This document shows positions 16,698-25,824 of a DNA stretch of 64,000 nucleotides, piece by piece. The stretch is from assembly GCA_041905795.1 (NCBI GenBank), contig JAYRKL010000018.1:20354-84353 (forward strand). Reading direction: 5' to 3'. The notes beneath the pieces were generated by a model. The model saw only the letters and a list, made by a program, of their open reading frames with translations, made no database searches and was not told where the DNA came from. This stretch comes from SHVO01 sp041905795 (GTDB taxonomy: Bacteria; Pseudomonadota; Alphaproteobacteria; Rhodospirillales; Rhodospirillaceae). The translations under genes were made by a program, and so were the position numbers. The stretch's first letter is position 1. Every line of letters starts with the position of its first letter.

Positions 16698-19281
16698 AGC
16701 CCGCTGGCGCTTTTCCGGCCCGCCAGTTCGCCACCATGGTCTCGTAAGCGCTTTCGATCCGGCGGCGGTACCGCTCGGTGTCGAACAGCGCGCAGGTGGT
16801 GCGGTTGGCCGCGAGCTTGGCGCGCACCGCGGCCAACGCCTCCCTGTCACGCGCGAGTTTGAGCGCGAGAGCGGTGAAGTCCTCCATGGTCTCGGTCACC
16901 AGCTCCGGCAAGCCGGCCGCGGTCAGGACGCTGGCGGCGACACGGCCCGGAAAAGCCGTGCCGCGGCAGGTGATCAACGGCAGGCCCGCCCACAGCGCGT
17001 CGCTGGCGGTGGTGTGGGCGTTGTAGGGGCGCGAGTCCAGGAACAGATCGGCGAGCGCGAGGCGCGCGAGGTGTTTGCCTGCCTCTATATGCTTGGCGAA
17101 AATCAAGCGATCGGCGCCGATGCCGAAGCGCGCCGCTTCCTTGCGCAGGTTGGCGGCCAGCGCCGGCGTCTGCTGCAGGATCCAGAGCACGCTGCCGTCC
17201 ACTTCGCCCATGATCTTCATCCAGGCGGCGAAGGCCGGCGGCGTCAATTTGTAGCTCTGATTGAAATTGCAGAATACGAAGGCGTTCTCGGGCAAGCCCT
17301 GGGACGCGCGCGTGGGAACCTCCGGGTCGATGGCGCGCTTGGAATCGTTCACCTGGTAGCTGCCGGGCAGATACACAACCTTCTCGCTGTAGTAGCGCTG
17401 CTCCGCCTCCGGGATCACGATCCGGTCGGCGACGATATAGTCCATGTAGTCGGCGCCCAGGGTGGCCGGGAAACCCAGGTAATTGACCTGCACCGGCGCC
17501 GGCTTGCGGGCGAAGATGCCCATGCGCGGATGGCCGAAATAGCCGTTCAGGTTCACCAGGATATCGATGTTCTCGCTGCGGATGCGCTGGGCGGCTTCGT
17601 CATCGGTCAAGCGCATCACGTCGATGAACTTGTCGAAGGTGGAGATCAGCCGCGTGCGCATCGGCCCGCCGTCGTCGCCGCCGTTATCCAGGGCGATGAC
17701 CTCGAATTTGCTGCGGTCGTGGGTCTCGAACAGGCCGGCCATGAGGTAGGCGGTGGCCTGATCGCGGAATTCCGCCGACAGGTAGCCGATGCGGATCTTG
17801 CCGCCGGCGGGACGCGGTGCCGGCGGCGCCGAAGGCAACGGCGGAAAATTCAGTCCGGTGTAGGTCGTCGTGCACAGCTGCAAATCGGCCGGGGATTCCG
17901 ACAACGCCTGATAGACGAACGGCCGCACCACCGGCTTGCCGGCCTTGAGCCCGGCGTCGATGGCGGCCATGTCGCGGGCATAGGTGTCCCAATCGCCCAC
18001 CTGCATCCGCAGGTGCAGGAGATCGCCGAGCGCATAGGGGTAATCCGGATTGAGCGCGATCGCCCGCTCCAGGTCGCGGATCGCCTGAAGATCGCCCTTC
18101 TGCTTCAGCCAGCGCATATAGGAGCGGTTGTAATAGGCCTCGGCGTAATTGGGGTTGGAGGCGATGGCCTTGTCGAAAGCCGCCAGCGCCTCCTCATGGC
18201 GCGCGAACAGCTGCAGGATGGCGCCGCGGTTGTTGAGCGCCTCGGTATGATTGGGCTTAAGCACCAGCACGCGGTCGTACCCGCGGAGCGCGTCGTCCCA
18301 GCGCTGCAGGCTCTGCAACACCAGCGCCCCGTTGTAGATGGCGTCCAGGTGATCCGGTTTGAGATTGATGGCGGCGGCGTAATTGCCCAGCGCCTCTTCG
18401 AAACGCCCGGCCTCGCTCAGGGCGACGCCGCGATTGAAGTAGCCTTCCGGATTGCGCGGCTCGTTGGCGATTGCCTTGTCGTAGTCGGCCAATGCGGCAT
18501 CTAGGCGGCCGGCGGCCTTCTGCAGGTTGGCGCGGTTGGTGAGCGCCGGCGTGAAATGCGGCGCCAGGGCCAGCGCCTGGTCGTAGCTGGCCAGCGCCTC
18601 GTCCGGCCGCCCCATGTCGTTCAGGGTCACGCCCTGGTTATAGAAAGCGTTGGGATTGCGGGGATCGAGCGCCAGCCCTTGGGCGTAGCTGGCCAACGCT
18701 TCATCATAGCGGCCCAGCTGGCGCAGGACGTTGCCGCGGTTGGTGAAGGCGGCGGCGAAGGTCGGGCGCAGCGCGACCGCCTTGTCATAGCCGGCGAGCG
18801 ACTCTTCCAGGCGCCCCATCTCCGACAGCGCCAGGGCGCGATTGTAGTGCCCCTCGGCGTAGGCGGGCTCCTTGGCGAGCGCCGCGTCATAGGCCGCGAT
18901 GGCGTCATCGAACCGGCCCAGGCCGCGCAGGGTATTGGCGCGGTTGACCAGGATCATCGGATGATCGGGGACCAGCTTGAGGAACGAGTCATAGCTGGTC
19001 AGCGCCGCGGCGTAGCGCCCGGCCGCCTGCAGCACCAGTCCGTGATTGGCGAGATTGGTCGGCGAGCGCGGATCGGCTTTCACCGCCGCGGCCAGGAAAC
19101 CGATGGCCTCGTCATGGCGTCCCTGGTGAGACCGGATCAGGCCAAGGATATTGCGCGCCACCGGGCTGACCGGGTCCAGCTTGAACAGCTGCTGGCTGGC
19201 CTGTTCGGCCGCGGCCAAGTCACCCTTCTTGTGGGCCTCGACGGCCTGGTTGGCGAGGGTCTGGAGCGTATTCAAATTCAT
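16681..19281 (-). CDS. TPR-GT41 (SPINDLY/O-GlcNAc transferase-like) glycosyltransferase
   Basis: 866 residues. The first ~480 are a continuous array of about a dozen 34-residue tetratricopeptide repeats, such as NPNAFYNQGVTLNDMGRPDEA. The rest is a glycosyltransferase family 41 domain: GYLSAEFRDQATAYLMAGL, PVQVNYLGFPATLGADYMDY, FCNFNQSYKLTP, and SRPYNAHTTASDALWAGLP with TCRGTAFPGRVAAS forming the nucleotide-sugar site. Eukaryotic relatives are OGT and SPINDLY, which modify serine/threonine. Bacterial members glycosylate unknown proteins or surface structures. No signal peptide is present, so it is cytoplasmic. The true start is ATG 19281. Its 3' end overlaps the convergent hydrolase gene by 17 bp. 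Confidence 0.9.
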   Translation of the reverse strand: MNLNTLQTLANQAVEAHKKGDLAAAEQASQQLFKLDPVSPVARNILGLIRSHQGRHDEAIGFLAAAVKADPRSPTNLANHGLVLQAAGRYAAALTSYDSFLKLVPDHPMILVNRANTLRGLGRFDDAIAAYDAALAKEPAYAEGHYNRALALSEMGRLEESLAGYDKAVALRPTFAAAFTNRGNVLRQLGRYDEALASYAQGLALDPRNPNAFYNQGVTLNDMGRPDEALASYDQALALAPHFTPALTNRANLQKAAGRLDAALADYDKAIANEPRNPEGYFNRGVALSEAGRFEEALGNYAAAINLKPDHLDAIYNGALVLQSLQRWDDALRGYDRVLVLKPNHTEALNNRGAILQLFARHEEALAAFDKAIASNPNYAEAYYNRSYMRWLKQKGDLQAIRDLERAIALNPDYPYALGDLLHLRMQVGDWDTYARDMAAIDAGLKAGKPVVRPFVYQALSESPADLQLCTTTYTGLNFPPLPSAPPAPRPAGGKIRIGYLSAEFRDQATAYLMAGLFETHDRSKFEVIALDNGGDDGGPMRTRLISTFDKFIDVMRLTDDEAAQRIRSENIDILVNLNGYFGHPRMGIFARKPAPVQVNYLGFPATLGADYMDYIVADRIVIPEAEQRYYSEKVVYLPGSYQVNDSKRAIDPEVPTRASQGLPENAFVFCNFNQSYKLTPPAFAAWMKIMGEVDGSVLWILQQTPALAANLRKEAARFGIGADRLIFAKHIEAGKHLARLALADLFLDSRPYNAHTTASDALWAGLPLITCRGTAFPGRVAASVLTAAGLPELVTETMEDFTALALKLARDREALAAVRAKLAANRTTCALFDTERYRRRIESAYETMVANWRAGKAPAGFTVAD

Positions 19282-19698
19282 TGGCAATGACGGTCTGGGA
19301 AATGACGGGGTGGCTGAAAGGAGGGCGCACTATATGCTGAACGCCCGCCCGAAGCCTACTCGATCCGTATCAGCCGGGGCTTCAGGTTTAGAACCCTTTT
19401 CAATCGGTCGCGTACACCACCTTGAGTTACCTGGTCCTCCTGCCCGTCCTGGCCGCCGCCGTGATGCACGCGTCCTGGCCCTGGATATCGGTGTCACCAA
19501 AGATGGCGTCGTCATTGTCTCGCAGGAACGCAGCCTCACCCCGGATCGCGCATGTGGTGCGGAGGGCGGCTTAAGAAAAGCCTAATCCCGGCAAAGAAAT
19601 ACCCGGGCTTCGGCGTGGGGAATTCACGTTCTTGGGGCAACCGTCACATTGCGGAAGCGTAACTACCCCTGAATACGTACTCCTTGGGGGACCTCAGA
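19282..19698. other. Gene-free stretch between the GT41 and DUF1800 genes
   Basis: This 417-bp stretch holds no intact gene that I can support. The middle contains peptide fragments that look like relics of two transporter/esterase-type genes, listed separately. The last ~110 bp (19586-19698) should contain the promoter of the DUF1800 gene, but I see no convincing -35/-10 pair. No tRNA or clear hairpin terminator is seen. Confidence 0.5.
19422..19585 (+). pseudogene. Possible relic: EamA-like start joined to glycerophosphodiesterase-like fragment
   Basis: Reading from 19422 gives LSYLVLLPVLAAAVMHASW, which resembles the first helix of EamA/DMT-type permeases (usually ending HASWN). In another frame from 19472 the sequence reads LDIGVTKDGVVIVSQERSL, close to the E-x-D-V-x-x-T-x-D-G-x-x-V-x-x-H-D block of glycerophosphodiester phosphodiesterases. 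The H-D pair is replaced by Q-E, and the frame stops at 19585. The two fragments overlap by 7 bp, as expected from a deletion that fused the ends of two genes. The matches are by eye and short, so this is tentative. Confidence 0.35.
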
Positions 19699-22074
19699 AT
19701 GAGGGTTTTGGCTGTCTTTGGGCTGCTTGTGGCGGCTCTTTTCTCTGCCTCGGCGTCCGCCGCAGATATCACTGTTTATAGCAGCGGCACGCTTGCGATC
19801 GGGGACAGCCGGCAACTCACGGCCTATGTCCCGCTGTCGCCCAACACCGTGACATGGACGGTCAACGGCATCGCGGGCGGCAACAGCACCATCGGCACGG
19901 TATCGGATAAAGGCCTCTATACAGCGCCCCCCGAGGTGCCCGCCGCCAACACGGTCACGGTCACCGCCACCAGCACCGCCTATCCCACCAAGGCCGGTTC
20001 CATCACCCTGACGGTGACCCAGGTGCCGGTGCAGCTGTGGAGCCTGTCGCCCACCAGTGTCCCCGCGGGCGCGTTCACCATCCGCATCAACGGCGCCAAC
20101 ATCACACCCCAGTCGGTGATCTACGCCGGCGATACCGCGCTCGCCACCACCTACATCTCTTCCACCAGCGCCAAGGCCACGGGAACCGCCCAGGCCGGCG
20201 CAGAGATCATGATCCGGGTGAAGAACCCCGGTCTCGGCGGCACGACCAGCCCGCCGGTCGCGTTGAAGGTTGCCGCAGCTACCGGCGATCCCACGCCGAC
20301 GCCGCCATCCGGCGGAAACACGGGTAGCGGAAGCGCGGGCGGCGGCACAACCACGCCTGCAATCACTGTATCGATCGCGCCGGCGCTCACCACGCTCGCG
20401 CCTTCGGCCACCCAGCAATTCACCGCAACCGTCAGCGGCACAGCCACCACCGGCGTCACCTACACCGTCAACGGCGTCACCGGCGGCAACGCCCAGGTCG
20501 GCACCATCACCACCGCCGGTCTCTACACCGCGCCGGCCATGGCGCCGTCGTCGGCCGTCACCATTCGCGCCACCACCGTCGCCACACCGGCCACCAGCGC
20601 CACCGCCACGGTCAATATCGCCGGCCCGCCCAATCCGGGCACCAGCGCCGGCACCGCCAACGTTCCGGCCGGACGTTTTCTCGAGCAGGCCACCTTCGGC
20701 CCCACGCCGGCCGACATCACGCATTTCAATCAGGTGGGCCGCGACGCCTGGCTGGCGGAGCAGTTCGCCATGCCGGAAACCGTGATCCCCATGCCCGACA
20801 GCCGGGACAGCGGCAAAGTCCTGCAGCAGTACGTGGGGCGCCTGTCGTCGGCGCAGGATCAACTGCGCCAGCGGGTCGCCAACGCCCTGTCGCAGATCAT
20901 CGTCATCTCGATGAACAAGAACAATTATCCCGACGAGATGGTGCCCTACCTGCAGATCCTGTCGCGCAACGCCTTCGGCAACTACCGCACCCTGCTCGGC
21001 GAGATCAGCGTCAGCCCGCAGATGGGCAAGTACCTCGACATGGCCAACAGCAACAAGCCCAACGGCTCCAGCGGCGCCAACGAGAACTACGCCCGGGAGT
21101 TGATGCAGCTGTTCACCATCGGGCTCGTCAACCTCAATGCCGACGGCACGCCGGCGCTGGACGCCGCCGGCAAAACCATCCCCACCTACGACCAGGCCCA
21201 GATCCAGCAGGTCGCGCTGGCCCTTACCGGCTGGACGTATGTGGGCCCGCAGAACAACAACTGGGAAAACTTCACCGGTCCGCTGCAGCCCAAGAACGCC
21301 AACCACGACATGCGCGCCAAGGCCTTTCTTGGCTGCACCCTGCCCGCCAACCAAAGTGCCGCGCTGGACATGGAAGCGACTCTCGACTGCATCTTCAAGC
21401 ATCCCAATGTCGGGCCGTTCATCGCCACGCGCCTGATCCGCAGCCTGGTCATGAGCAACCCGTCACCGGCCTATGTCGGCCGCATCGCCGCGGTGTTCGC
21501 CGATGACGGCAGCGGGGCCCGCGGTGACCTGAAAGCGGTGGTGACGGCGATCCTCACCGATGCCGAAGCCCGCAATAACAGCCCCGCCACCGGAGGCCGC
21601 CTGCGCGACCCCACCGGCCATGTGCTGGCCTTGGTGCGCGCCCTGGGCGGCCGCATCTCAGACTCCAATGGCTTGTCGTGGCAACTCGGCCAGATGGCCC
21701 AGACGCCGCTGACCCCGCCGTCGGTGTTCAGCTACTACTCGCCCAACTACCGCATCCCAAAAACATCCTTGGTGGGGCCCGAGTTCCAGATCTACACCCC
21801 GACCGAGGCGACGCTGCGCGGCAACCTGTTCTGGGAGATCATCACCAACCCCGGCAGCGATTTCACCGTCGACCTGACGCCGTTCACCCTCGCCGCCGGC
21901 GATACCATCCAGCTGATCGACCGCGTCGACCAGGCGCTGTTCTACGGCCGCATGCCGCAAGGGATGCGCCAGAGCCTGGCCACCGCCATCGTCGCGCAAA
22001 GCGGCACACAAGCACGTGTTCAGACTGCGCTCTACCTGGCCGCGCTCTCCGGCCTCTATGCCGTGCAATATTGA
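19699..22074 (+). CDS. Exported DUF1800 family protein with Ig-like domains
   Basis: A 791-residue protein with a Sec signal peptide (MRVLAVFGLLVAALFSASAS). Residues ~25-110 and ~225-310 are two similar Ig-like modules; both contain TVTW/TYTVNG, then a G-G-N segment, I-G-T, and GLYTAP. An IPT-like module lies between them. From residue ~320 the DUF1800 domain begins (ARFLEQATFGPTPADI-like), with NYARELMQLFTIGLV and the C-terminal FSYYSPNYR. The function of DUF1800 is unknown. It is almost always paired with a DUF1501 gene, as here, 17 bp downstream. ATG 19699 directly precedes the signal peptide; an upstream in-frame TTG (19684) is less likely. Confidence 0.9.
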   Translation: MRVLAVFGLLVAALFSASASAADITVYSSGTLAIGDSRQLTAYVPLSPNTVTWTVNGIAGGNSTIGTVSDKGLYTAPPEVPAANTVTVTATSTAYPTKAGSITLTVTQVPVQLWSLSPTSVPAGAFTIRINGANITPQSVIYAGDTALATTYISSTSAKATGTAQAGAEIMIRVKNPGLGGTTSPPVALKVAAATGDPTPTPPSGGNTGSGSAGGGTTTPAITVSIAPALTTLAPSATQQFTATVSGTATTGVTYTVNGVTGGNAQVGTITTAGLYTAPAMAPSSAVTIRATTVATPATSATATVNIAGPPNPGTSAGTANVPAGRFLEQATFGPTPADITHFNQVGRDAWLAEQFAMPETVIPMPDSRDSGKVLQQYVGRLSSAQDQLRQRVANALSQIIVISMNKNNYPDEMVPYLQILSRNAFGNYRTLLGEISVSPQMGKYLDMANSNKPNGSSGANENYARELMQLFTIGLVNLNADGTPALDAAGKTIPTYDQAQIQQVALALTGWTYVGPQNNNWENFTGPLQPKNANHDMRAKAFLGCTLPANQSAALDMEATLDCIFKHPNVGPFIATRLIRSLVMSNPSPAYVGRIAAVFADDGSGARGDLKAVVTAILTDAEARNNSPATGGRLRDPTGHVLALVRALGGRISDSNGLSWQLGQMAQTPLTPPSVFSYYSPNYRIPKTSLVGPEFQIYTPTEATLRGNLFWEIITNPGSDFTVDLTPFTLAAGDTIQLIDRVDQALFYGRMPQGMRQSLATAIVAQSGTQARVQTALYLAALSGLYAVQY

Positions 22075-22091
22075 AATCGGGAGCACAGACC

Positions 22092-23450
22092 ATGACCATC
22101 AACTCCCTCTCCTCCCGCCGCACCTTCCTGCGCCGCGCCGGCGCGGGCATGGCCGCCGGCGCGGTCACGCGCCTCTCCATGATGAACGCGCTGGCGCAGA
22201 CAGCACCCGACTACAAGGCGCTGGTGTGCATCTTCCTGTTGGGCGGCAACGACGGGCACAACACGCTCATCCCGATGGAGACTTCGGCTTTCGCCGCCTA
22301 CAAGGCCGGACGCGGCAGCCTGGCGCTCCCCGGCAACGACGCCACGCTGGTGCCCATCACCACCAGGGACAATCGTCCGTTCGCCTTCAACAGCGGGCTC
22401 TCCGCCGTCACGCCGCTGTGGGGCCAGGGCAAACTCGCGGCCGTGGCCAATGTCGGCATGCTGGTGCAGCCCACCACCCGCCAGCAGTACATGGCCAACG
22501 CGGTCACCTTGCCGTCGAACCTGTTCTCCCACGCCGACCAGGTGATCGCCATGCAGGCGGGCAACGCCTTCGGTTCGGGAGGCACCGGCTGGGCCGGGCG
22601 CATCGCCGACGCCGTGCAGTCCATGAACGGCGCCGCGGCCTTCCCGACCGCCTTCTCCATGAACGGCGCATCGCTGTTCTGCACCGGCAACCTCATCCAG
22701 TCGGCGAGCCTCTATCCGGGATTCGATCTTTCGCTCAACGGCCTCTCCACCTGGCCCGCCACCGGCCCGCAGCCGCGCGCCCAGGCCCTGCAGGAAATCC
22801 TCACCTTCGACAGCGGCCTCGCCATGGTCCAGGCCGCCGACAAGGTCGGTCAGGACGCCCGCGCCCTCAACCTGATGCTGCGCGGCGCCGGCACATCGCA
22901 GCCGCTGACCACGCCGTTCCCCGGGGGAACCCTGGGCCAGCAGCTCAAGCAGATCGCCGACATCATCAAGCTGCGCGGCACGACAGGCATGAGCCGCCAG
23001 GTTTTCTTCGCGTCCCTCGGCGGCTTCGACACCCATTCGGGCCAGAGCTGGCAGCAAATGGACCTGTTGCGCCAGCTGAGCGAGGCCATGCTCGCGTTCT
23101 ATAGTGCGACCCAGGAGATGGGGATCGCCGACAAGGTGACCACGTTCACTGAAAGCGATTTCGGCCGCACCCTGCAGCCGAGCGGCAGCGGCACCGACCA
23201 TGGTTGGGGTAGCCACCATCTGGTCATGGGCGGCGCGGTCAAGGGCGGCGATATCTACGGCACCTTCCCGAGCCTGGCTCTGGGCGGCCCCGATGACACC
23301 AACCTGCGCGGCGTCCTGATCCCCACCACTTCCATCGACCAGTACGGCGCCACCATGGCCAAGTGGTTCGGCGTCAGTCCCGCCGCCATGCCCCAGGTGT
23401 TCCCGAACCTCGGGAACTTCCCGGTCGGCGAGCTTGGTTTCTTGGCGTGA
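22092..23450 (+). CDS. Tat-exported DUF1501 family protein
   Basis: A 452-residue protein with a twin-arginine signal (SRRTFLRRAGAGMAAGAV). The DUF1501 body begins KALVCIFLLGGNDGHNTLIP, a sulfatase/alkaline-phosphatase-like fold, and contains FFASLGGFDTHSGQ, TFTESDFGRTLQPS and DHGWGSHHLVMGG, which hold probable metal ligands. It is the partner of the DUF1800 protein 17 bp upstream. The two are probably exported by different routes (Sec and Tat) and work together at the envelope; the biochemical role is undescribed. Its stop directly abuts the convergent stop of the PLP enzyme gene. Confidence 0.92.
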   Translation: MTINSLSSRRTFLRRAGAGMAAGAVTRLSMMNALAQTAPDYKALVCIFLLGGNDGHNTLIPMETSAFAAYKAGRGSLALPGNDATLVPITTRDNRPFAFNSGLSAVTPLWGQGKLAAVANVGMLVQPTTRQQYMANAVTLPSNLFSHADQVIAMQAGNAFGSGGTGWAGRIADAVQSMNGAAAFPTAFSMNGASLFCTGNLIQSASLYPGFDLSLNGLSTWPATGPQPRAQALQEILTFDSGLAMVQAADKVGQDARALNLMLRGAGTSQPLTTPFPGGTLGQQLKQIADIIKLRGTTGMSRQVFFASLGGFDTHSGQSWQQMDLLRQLSEAMLAFYSATQEMGIADKVTTFTESDFGRTLQPSGSGTDHGWGSHHLVMGGAVKGGDIYGTFPSLALGGPDDTNLRGVLIPTTSIDQYGATMAKWFGVSPAAMPQVFPNLGNFPVGELGFLA

Positions 23451-24518
23451 TCACCAGATCCCTCGCGCCGCCACCGGCCACTGGGCGACGGTTTCGCCGC
23501 CCCGTTCCACGTCGATGTGGTCGTAGAGCACCACGTTGGGATCGCAGTGGGGCAACACGAAACGGACCCGTTCGCCTAATTTGGGCAACGCGTCCGCGGC
23601 GCCCCGCAAGCGCCCGTGCTCGTCGCCCATGAATTCATAGCGCAGGGTCTTGCCGCGGTCGCCGGCCACGACCGGCGTGGGCCCGGCCCTGAACAGCGCC
23701 TTATGGCCGGCGTCCACCAGCACGAAATCCGCAAACTGCGTGCAGATCACCGTGGCTTCCACGAACAGCGCCGCGGTGAAGCGCGGGCCCACCCCCTGTT
23801 CGATATCCAGGTACTCGGTGTCCATTACCGCGTAGGAGCCGACCTGGAACTCGGTGTAGAGGCCGAAATCCATGTCGTCGGCGAAAGAGCCGGTGCCGGC
23901 GCCGGTGACAATGGCCGGCGCCAGGCCGGCGGCCTTCAAGGCGTCCACATGTACGCGCAGCACCGCGGCGCAGGTCTCGGCCACCTTCCGGCGATCGGCG
24001 GCCTTGGCGACATGCTGCACGTGGCCGGCGTAAGCCTGCACGCCGGCATAGGTCAGCCCCTTTTCCCGGATCCGTCCGGCGACCGCCAAGGTGTCGGCGG
24101 GCGTCTGGGTGCCGGTGCGTTTGTGGCCGATGTCGATATCCACCAGCAGGCGCAGCGGCGCGCCGGTGGCGGCATAGGCATCCACCAGGGCGATGCTGTC
24201 CACCACCGCCATCACATCCTTGCCCGCGCGCTGCAACGCGGCGATGCGCGCGCATTTCTCCAGGGCGATGGGCGACGTCAGGAGCAGCCCCTCGATGTCC
24301 GCCGCCGCCATGGCTTCGGTTTCCGAAACGGTGGCGCAGGAAATACCCACCGCGCCCGCCGCCATCTGAAGTTTGGCGATGTCCGGCGACTTATGGGTCT
24401 TGGCGTGAGGCCGGAGCGCCTTGCCGCGCGCTTTGGCGTAGGCGGCCATGGCGGCGATGTTGGCTTCGATGCCGGGCAGGACCGCGACCATGCGCGGCGT
24501 CGGAGGGAGCGTGATCAT
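23451..24518 (-). CDS. D-threonine aldolase / D-serine dehydratase-like PLP enzyme
   Basis: A 355-residue fold-type III PLP enzyme (alanine racemase N-terminal domain). The PLP lysine is in RPHAKTHKSPDIAKLQ (residue ~40-45). The C-terminal D-serine dehydratase-like domain has a metal site around VLPHCDPNVVLYD. It would cleave or dehydrate a D-beta-hydroxy amino acid. Which one (D-threonine aldolase, 3-hydroxyaspartate aldolase or DSD1-type dehydratase) cannot be decided from sequence. Start ATG 24518 (MITLPPTPR) fits the family. It is divergent from the TauD-like dioxygenase gene with a 47-bp gap. Confidence 0.88.
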   Translation of the reverse strand: MITLPPTPRMVAVLPGIEANIAAMAAYAKARGKALRPHAKTHKSPDIAKLQMAAGAVGISCATVSETEAMAAADIEGLLLTSPIALEKCARIAALQRAGKDVMAVVDSIALVDAYAATGAPLRLLVDIDIGHKRTGTQTPADTLAVAGRIREKGLTYAGVQAYAGHVQHVAKAADRRKVAETCAAVLRVHVDALKAAGLAPAIVTGAGTGSFADDMDFGLYTEFQVGSYAVMDTEYLDIEQGVGPRFTAALFVEATVICTQFADFVLVDAGHKALFRAGPTPVVAGDRGKTLRYEFMGDEHGRLRGAADALPKLGERVRFVLPHCDPNVVLYDHIDVERGGETVAQWPVAARGIW

Positions 24519-24565
24519 GAGGGTTTTCTGTGGTGAGGGTTGCGCACCCAGACATATCATGGGCC

Positions 24566-25624
24566 ATGTTCGACATCACCCAAGTTCCCGCGCGCATTGC
24601 CGGCCCATCCGCCTGGTATGGTCCAGACTGGGCGGAAGACACCTCCTGGATCGAGCCTCTGGCGCCGGCCGAGATCGCCGAAATCGATGCCGCGGTCCGC
24701 ACGGTGAACGCCGCCGGCGTGGACATTGCCCATCTGCGGAAAGCAGACTTTCCGGTTCCCGCCTTGGCCGCACGTCTCGCGCGCATCACCGACGATGTCC
24801 TGACCGGCCGGGGCTTCGCCCTGATCCGGGGTCTGGATCTCGGCCGCTACAGCCTGCGCGACGCGGCCATCGCCTTCTTCGGCCTCGGCAGCCACATCGG
24901 CCATGCCCGCTCGCAGAACGCCAAGGGCCATATCCTCGGCCATGTCCAGGACCTGGGCCTGTCGTCGCACCATCCCAATGTGCGCATCTACCAGACCCGC
25001 GAGCGCCAGACCTATCACACCGATTCCTCGGATATCGTCGCCCTGCTGTGCCTCAAGACCGCCAGGTCCGGCGGCCTTTCGAGCCTGGTGAGTTCGGTCA
25101 CCCTCTACAACGAGATGCGGGCGCGGGCGCCGGACCTGGCGCGGCTGCTGTTCGAACCCATCGAGACCGACCGCCGCGGCGAAGTTCCGCCGGGCGCGCC
25201 GCCCTATTTCCGCATCCCGGTGTTCAACTGGCACAAAGGGCTGCTGTCGGCCATCTACCAGCGCCAGTATATCGATTCGACGCGGCGGTTCCCGGACCTG
25301 CCGCCGTTCACCCCCGAACAGGTGGCGGCGCTGGATCTGTTCGACGCCCTGGCCAACGATCCCGCGCTCAACTTCCACATGGAGTTTCGTCCGGGCGACA
25401 TTCAACTGGTGCACAATCATACGCTGCTGCACGACCGCACCGCCTTCACCGACTGGCCGGAGCCCGAGCGCAAACGCCATCTCCTGCGCCTGTGGCTGGC
25501 GCCGGACAACGCGCGCCCCCTGCCGCCGGTGTTCGCCGAACGCTACGGCGACCTCACCCCCGGTGCGCGCGGCGGGGTGAGCGTGCCGCAGAACGAATTG
25601 AAAGCACCGCTCTCTGCTGCTTAA
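24566..25624 (+). CDS. TauD/TfdA-family Fe(II)/2-oxoglutarate dioxygenase
   Basis: A 352-residue dioxygenase. The facial triad is visible: H151-T-D153 in TYHTDSSD, and a distal His in LVHNHTLLHDRTAF. The 2-oxoglutarate-binding Arg is in RHLLRLWL near the end. It resembles the TauD/gamma-butyrobetaine-hydroxylase superfamily, which hydroxylates small amines or sulfonates. The substrate is unknown, but proximity to the D-amino-acid-type PLP enzyme suggests an amino-acid derivative. No strong ribosome-binding site precedes ATG 24566; translation from an earlier non-ATG codon cannot be excluded. Confidence 0.88.
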   Translation: MFDITQVPARIAGPSAWYGPDWAEDTSWIEPLAPAEIAEIDAAVRTVNAAGVDIAHLRKADFPVPALAARLARITDDVLTGRGFALIRGLDLGRYSLRDAAIAFFGLGSHIGHARSQNAKGHILGHVQDLGLSSHHPNVRIYQTRERQTYHTDSSDIVALLCLKTARSGGLSSLVSSVTLYNEMRARAPDLARLLFEPIETDRRGEVPPGAPPYFRIPVFNWHKGLLSAIYQRQYIDSTRRFPDLPPFTPEQVAALDLFDALANDPALNFHMEFRPGDIQLVHNHTLLHDRTAFTDWPEPERKRHLLRLWLAPDNARPLPPVFAERYGDLTPGARGGVSVPQNELKAPLSAA

Positions 25625-25659
25625 AGGGCGGCGGCCCGGAGAGGAGCGGCCCAAGCGCC

Positions 25660-25755
25660 GGCCAGGGATCGGAAGCCAACGGCGTGATCGCAAGGTTCAA
25701 CGCCGCGACCCGCGACCAGATCGCCGACCTGTTGGCGTTCCTGCGCGCCCTCTAA
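25660..25755 (+). pseudogene. Possible relic: C-terminal end of a di-haem cytochrome peroxidase-like gene
   Basis: One frame ends GSEANGVIARFNAATRDQIA, then DLLAFLRAL and a stop. This closely resembles the conserved C-terminus of exported di-haem peroxidase/thiol-oxidoreductase-type cytochromes (pattern: H-GGEA, then F-x-A-L-x-x-x-x-x-x-x-L-L-A-F-L-x-S-L). No start and no CxxCH lie upstream in this frame, because the preceding sequence is the dioxygenase gene in another frame. It is followed at once by an intrinsic terminator, as a true gene end would be. It is probably the residue of a deleted gene; the match is by eye. Confidence 0.4.
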
Positions 25756-25771
25756 CGCTCCCGCGGCGACT

Positions 25772-25811
25772 CCGGCCCCGCTGTTTCCACGACCGCGGGG
25801 CCGGTCTTTTT
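25772..25811 (+). terminator. Intrinsic terminator
   Basis: A perfect 10-bp stem CCGGCCCCGC (25772-25781) pairs with GCGGGGCCGG (25795-25804) across a 13-base loop, followed by TCTTTTT. It ends the transcript of the dioxygenase gene or of the decayed gene just upstream. Confidence 0.8.
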
Positions 25812-25824
25812 CAACTGCTAATAT

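Noticed and set aside
16636..18504. A 622-codon plus-strand frame opposite the GT41 gene
   Set aside because: Antisense of the TPR array; no start signal or family.
19663..21402. A 579-codon minus-strand frame opposite the DUF1800 gene
   Set aside because: Glycine-rich antisense of the Ig-like repeats.
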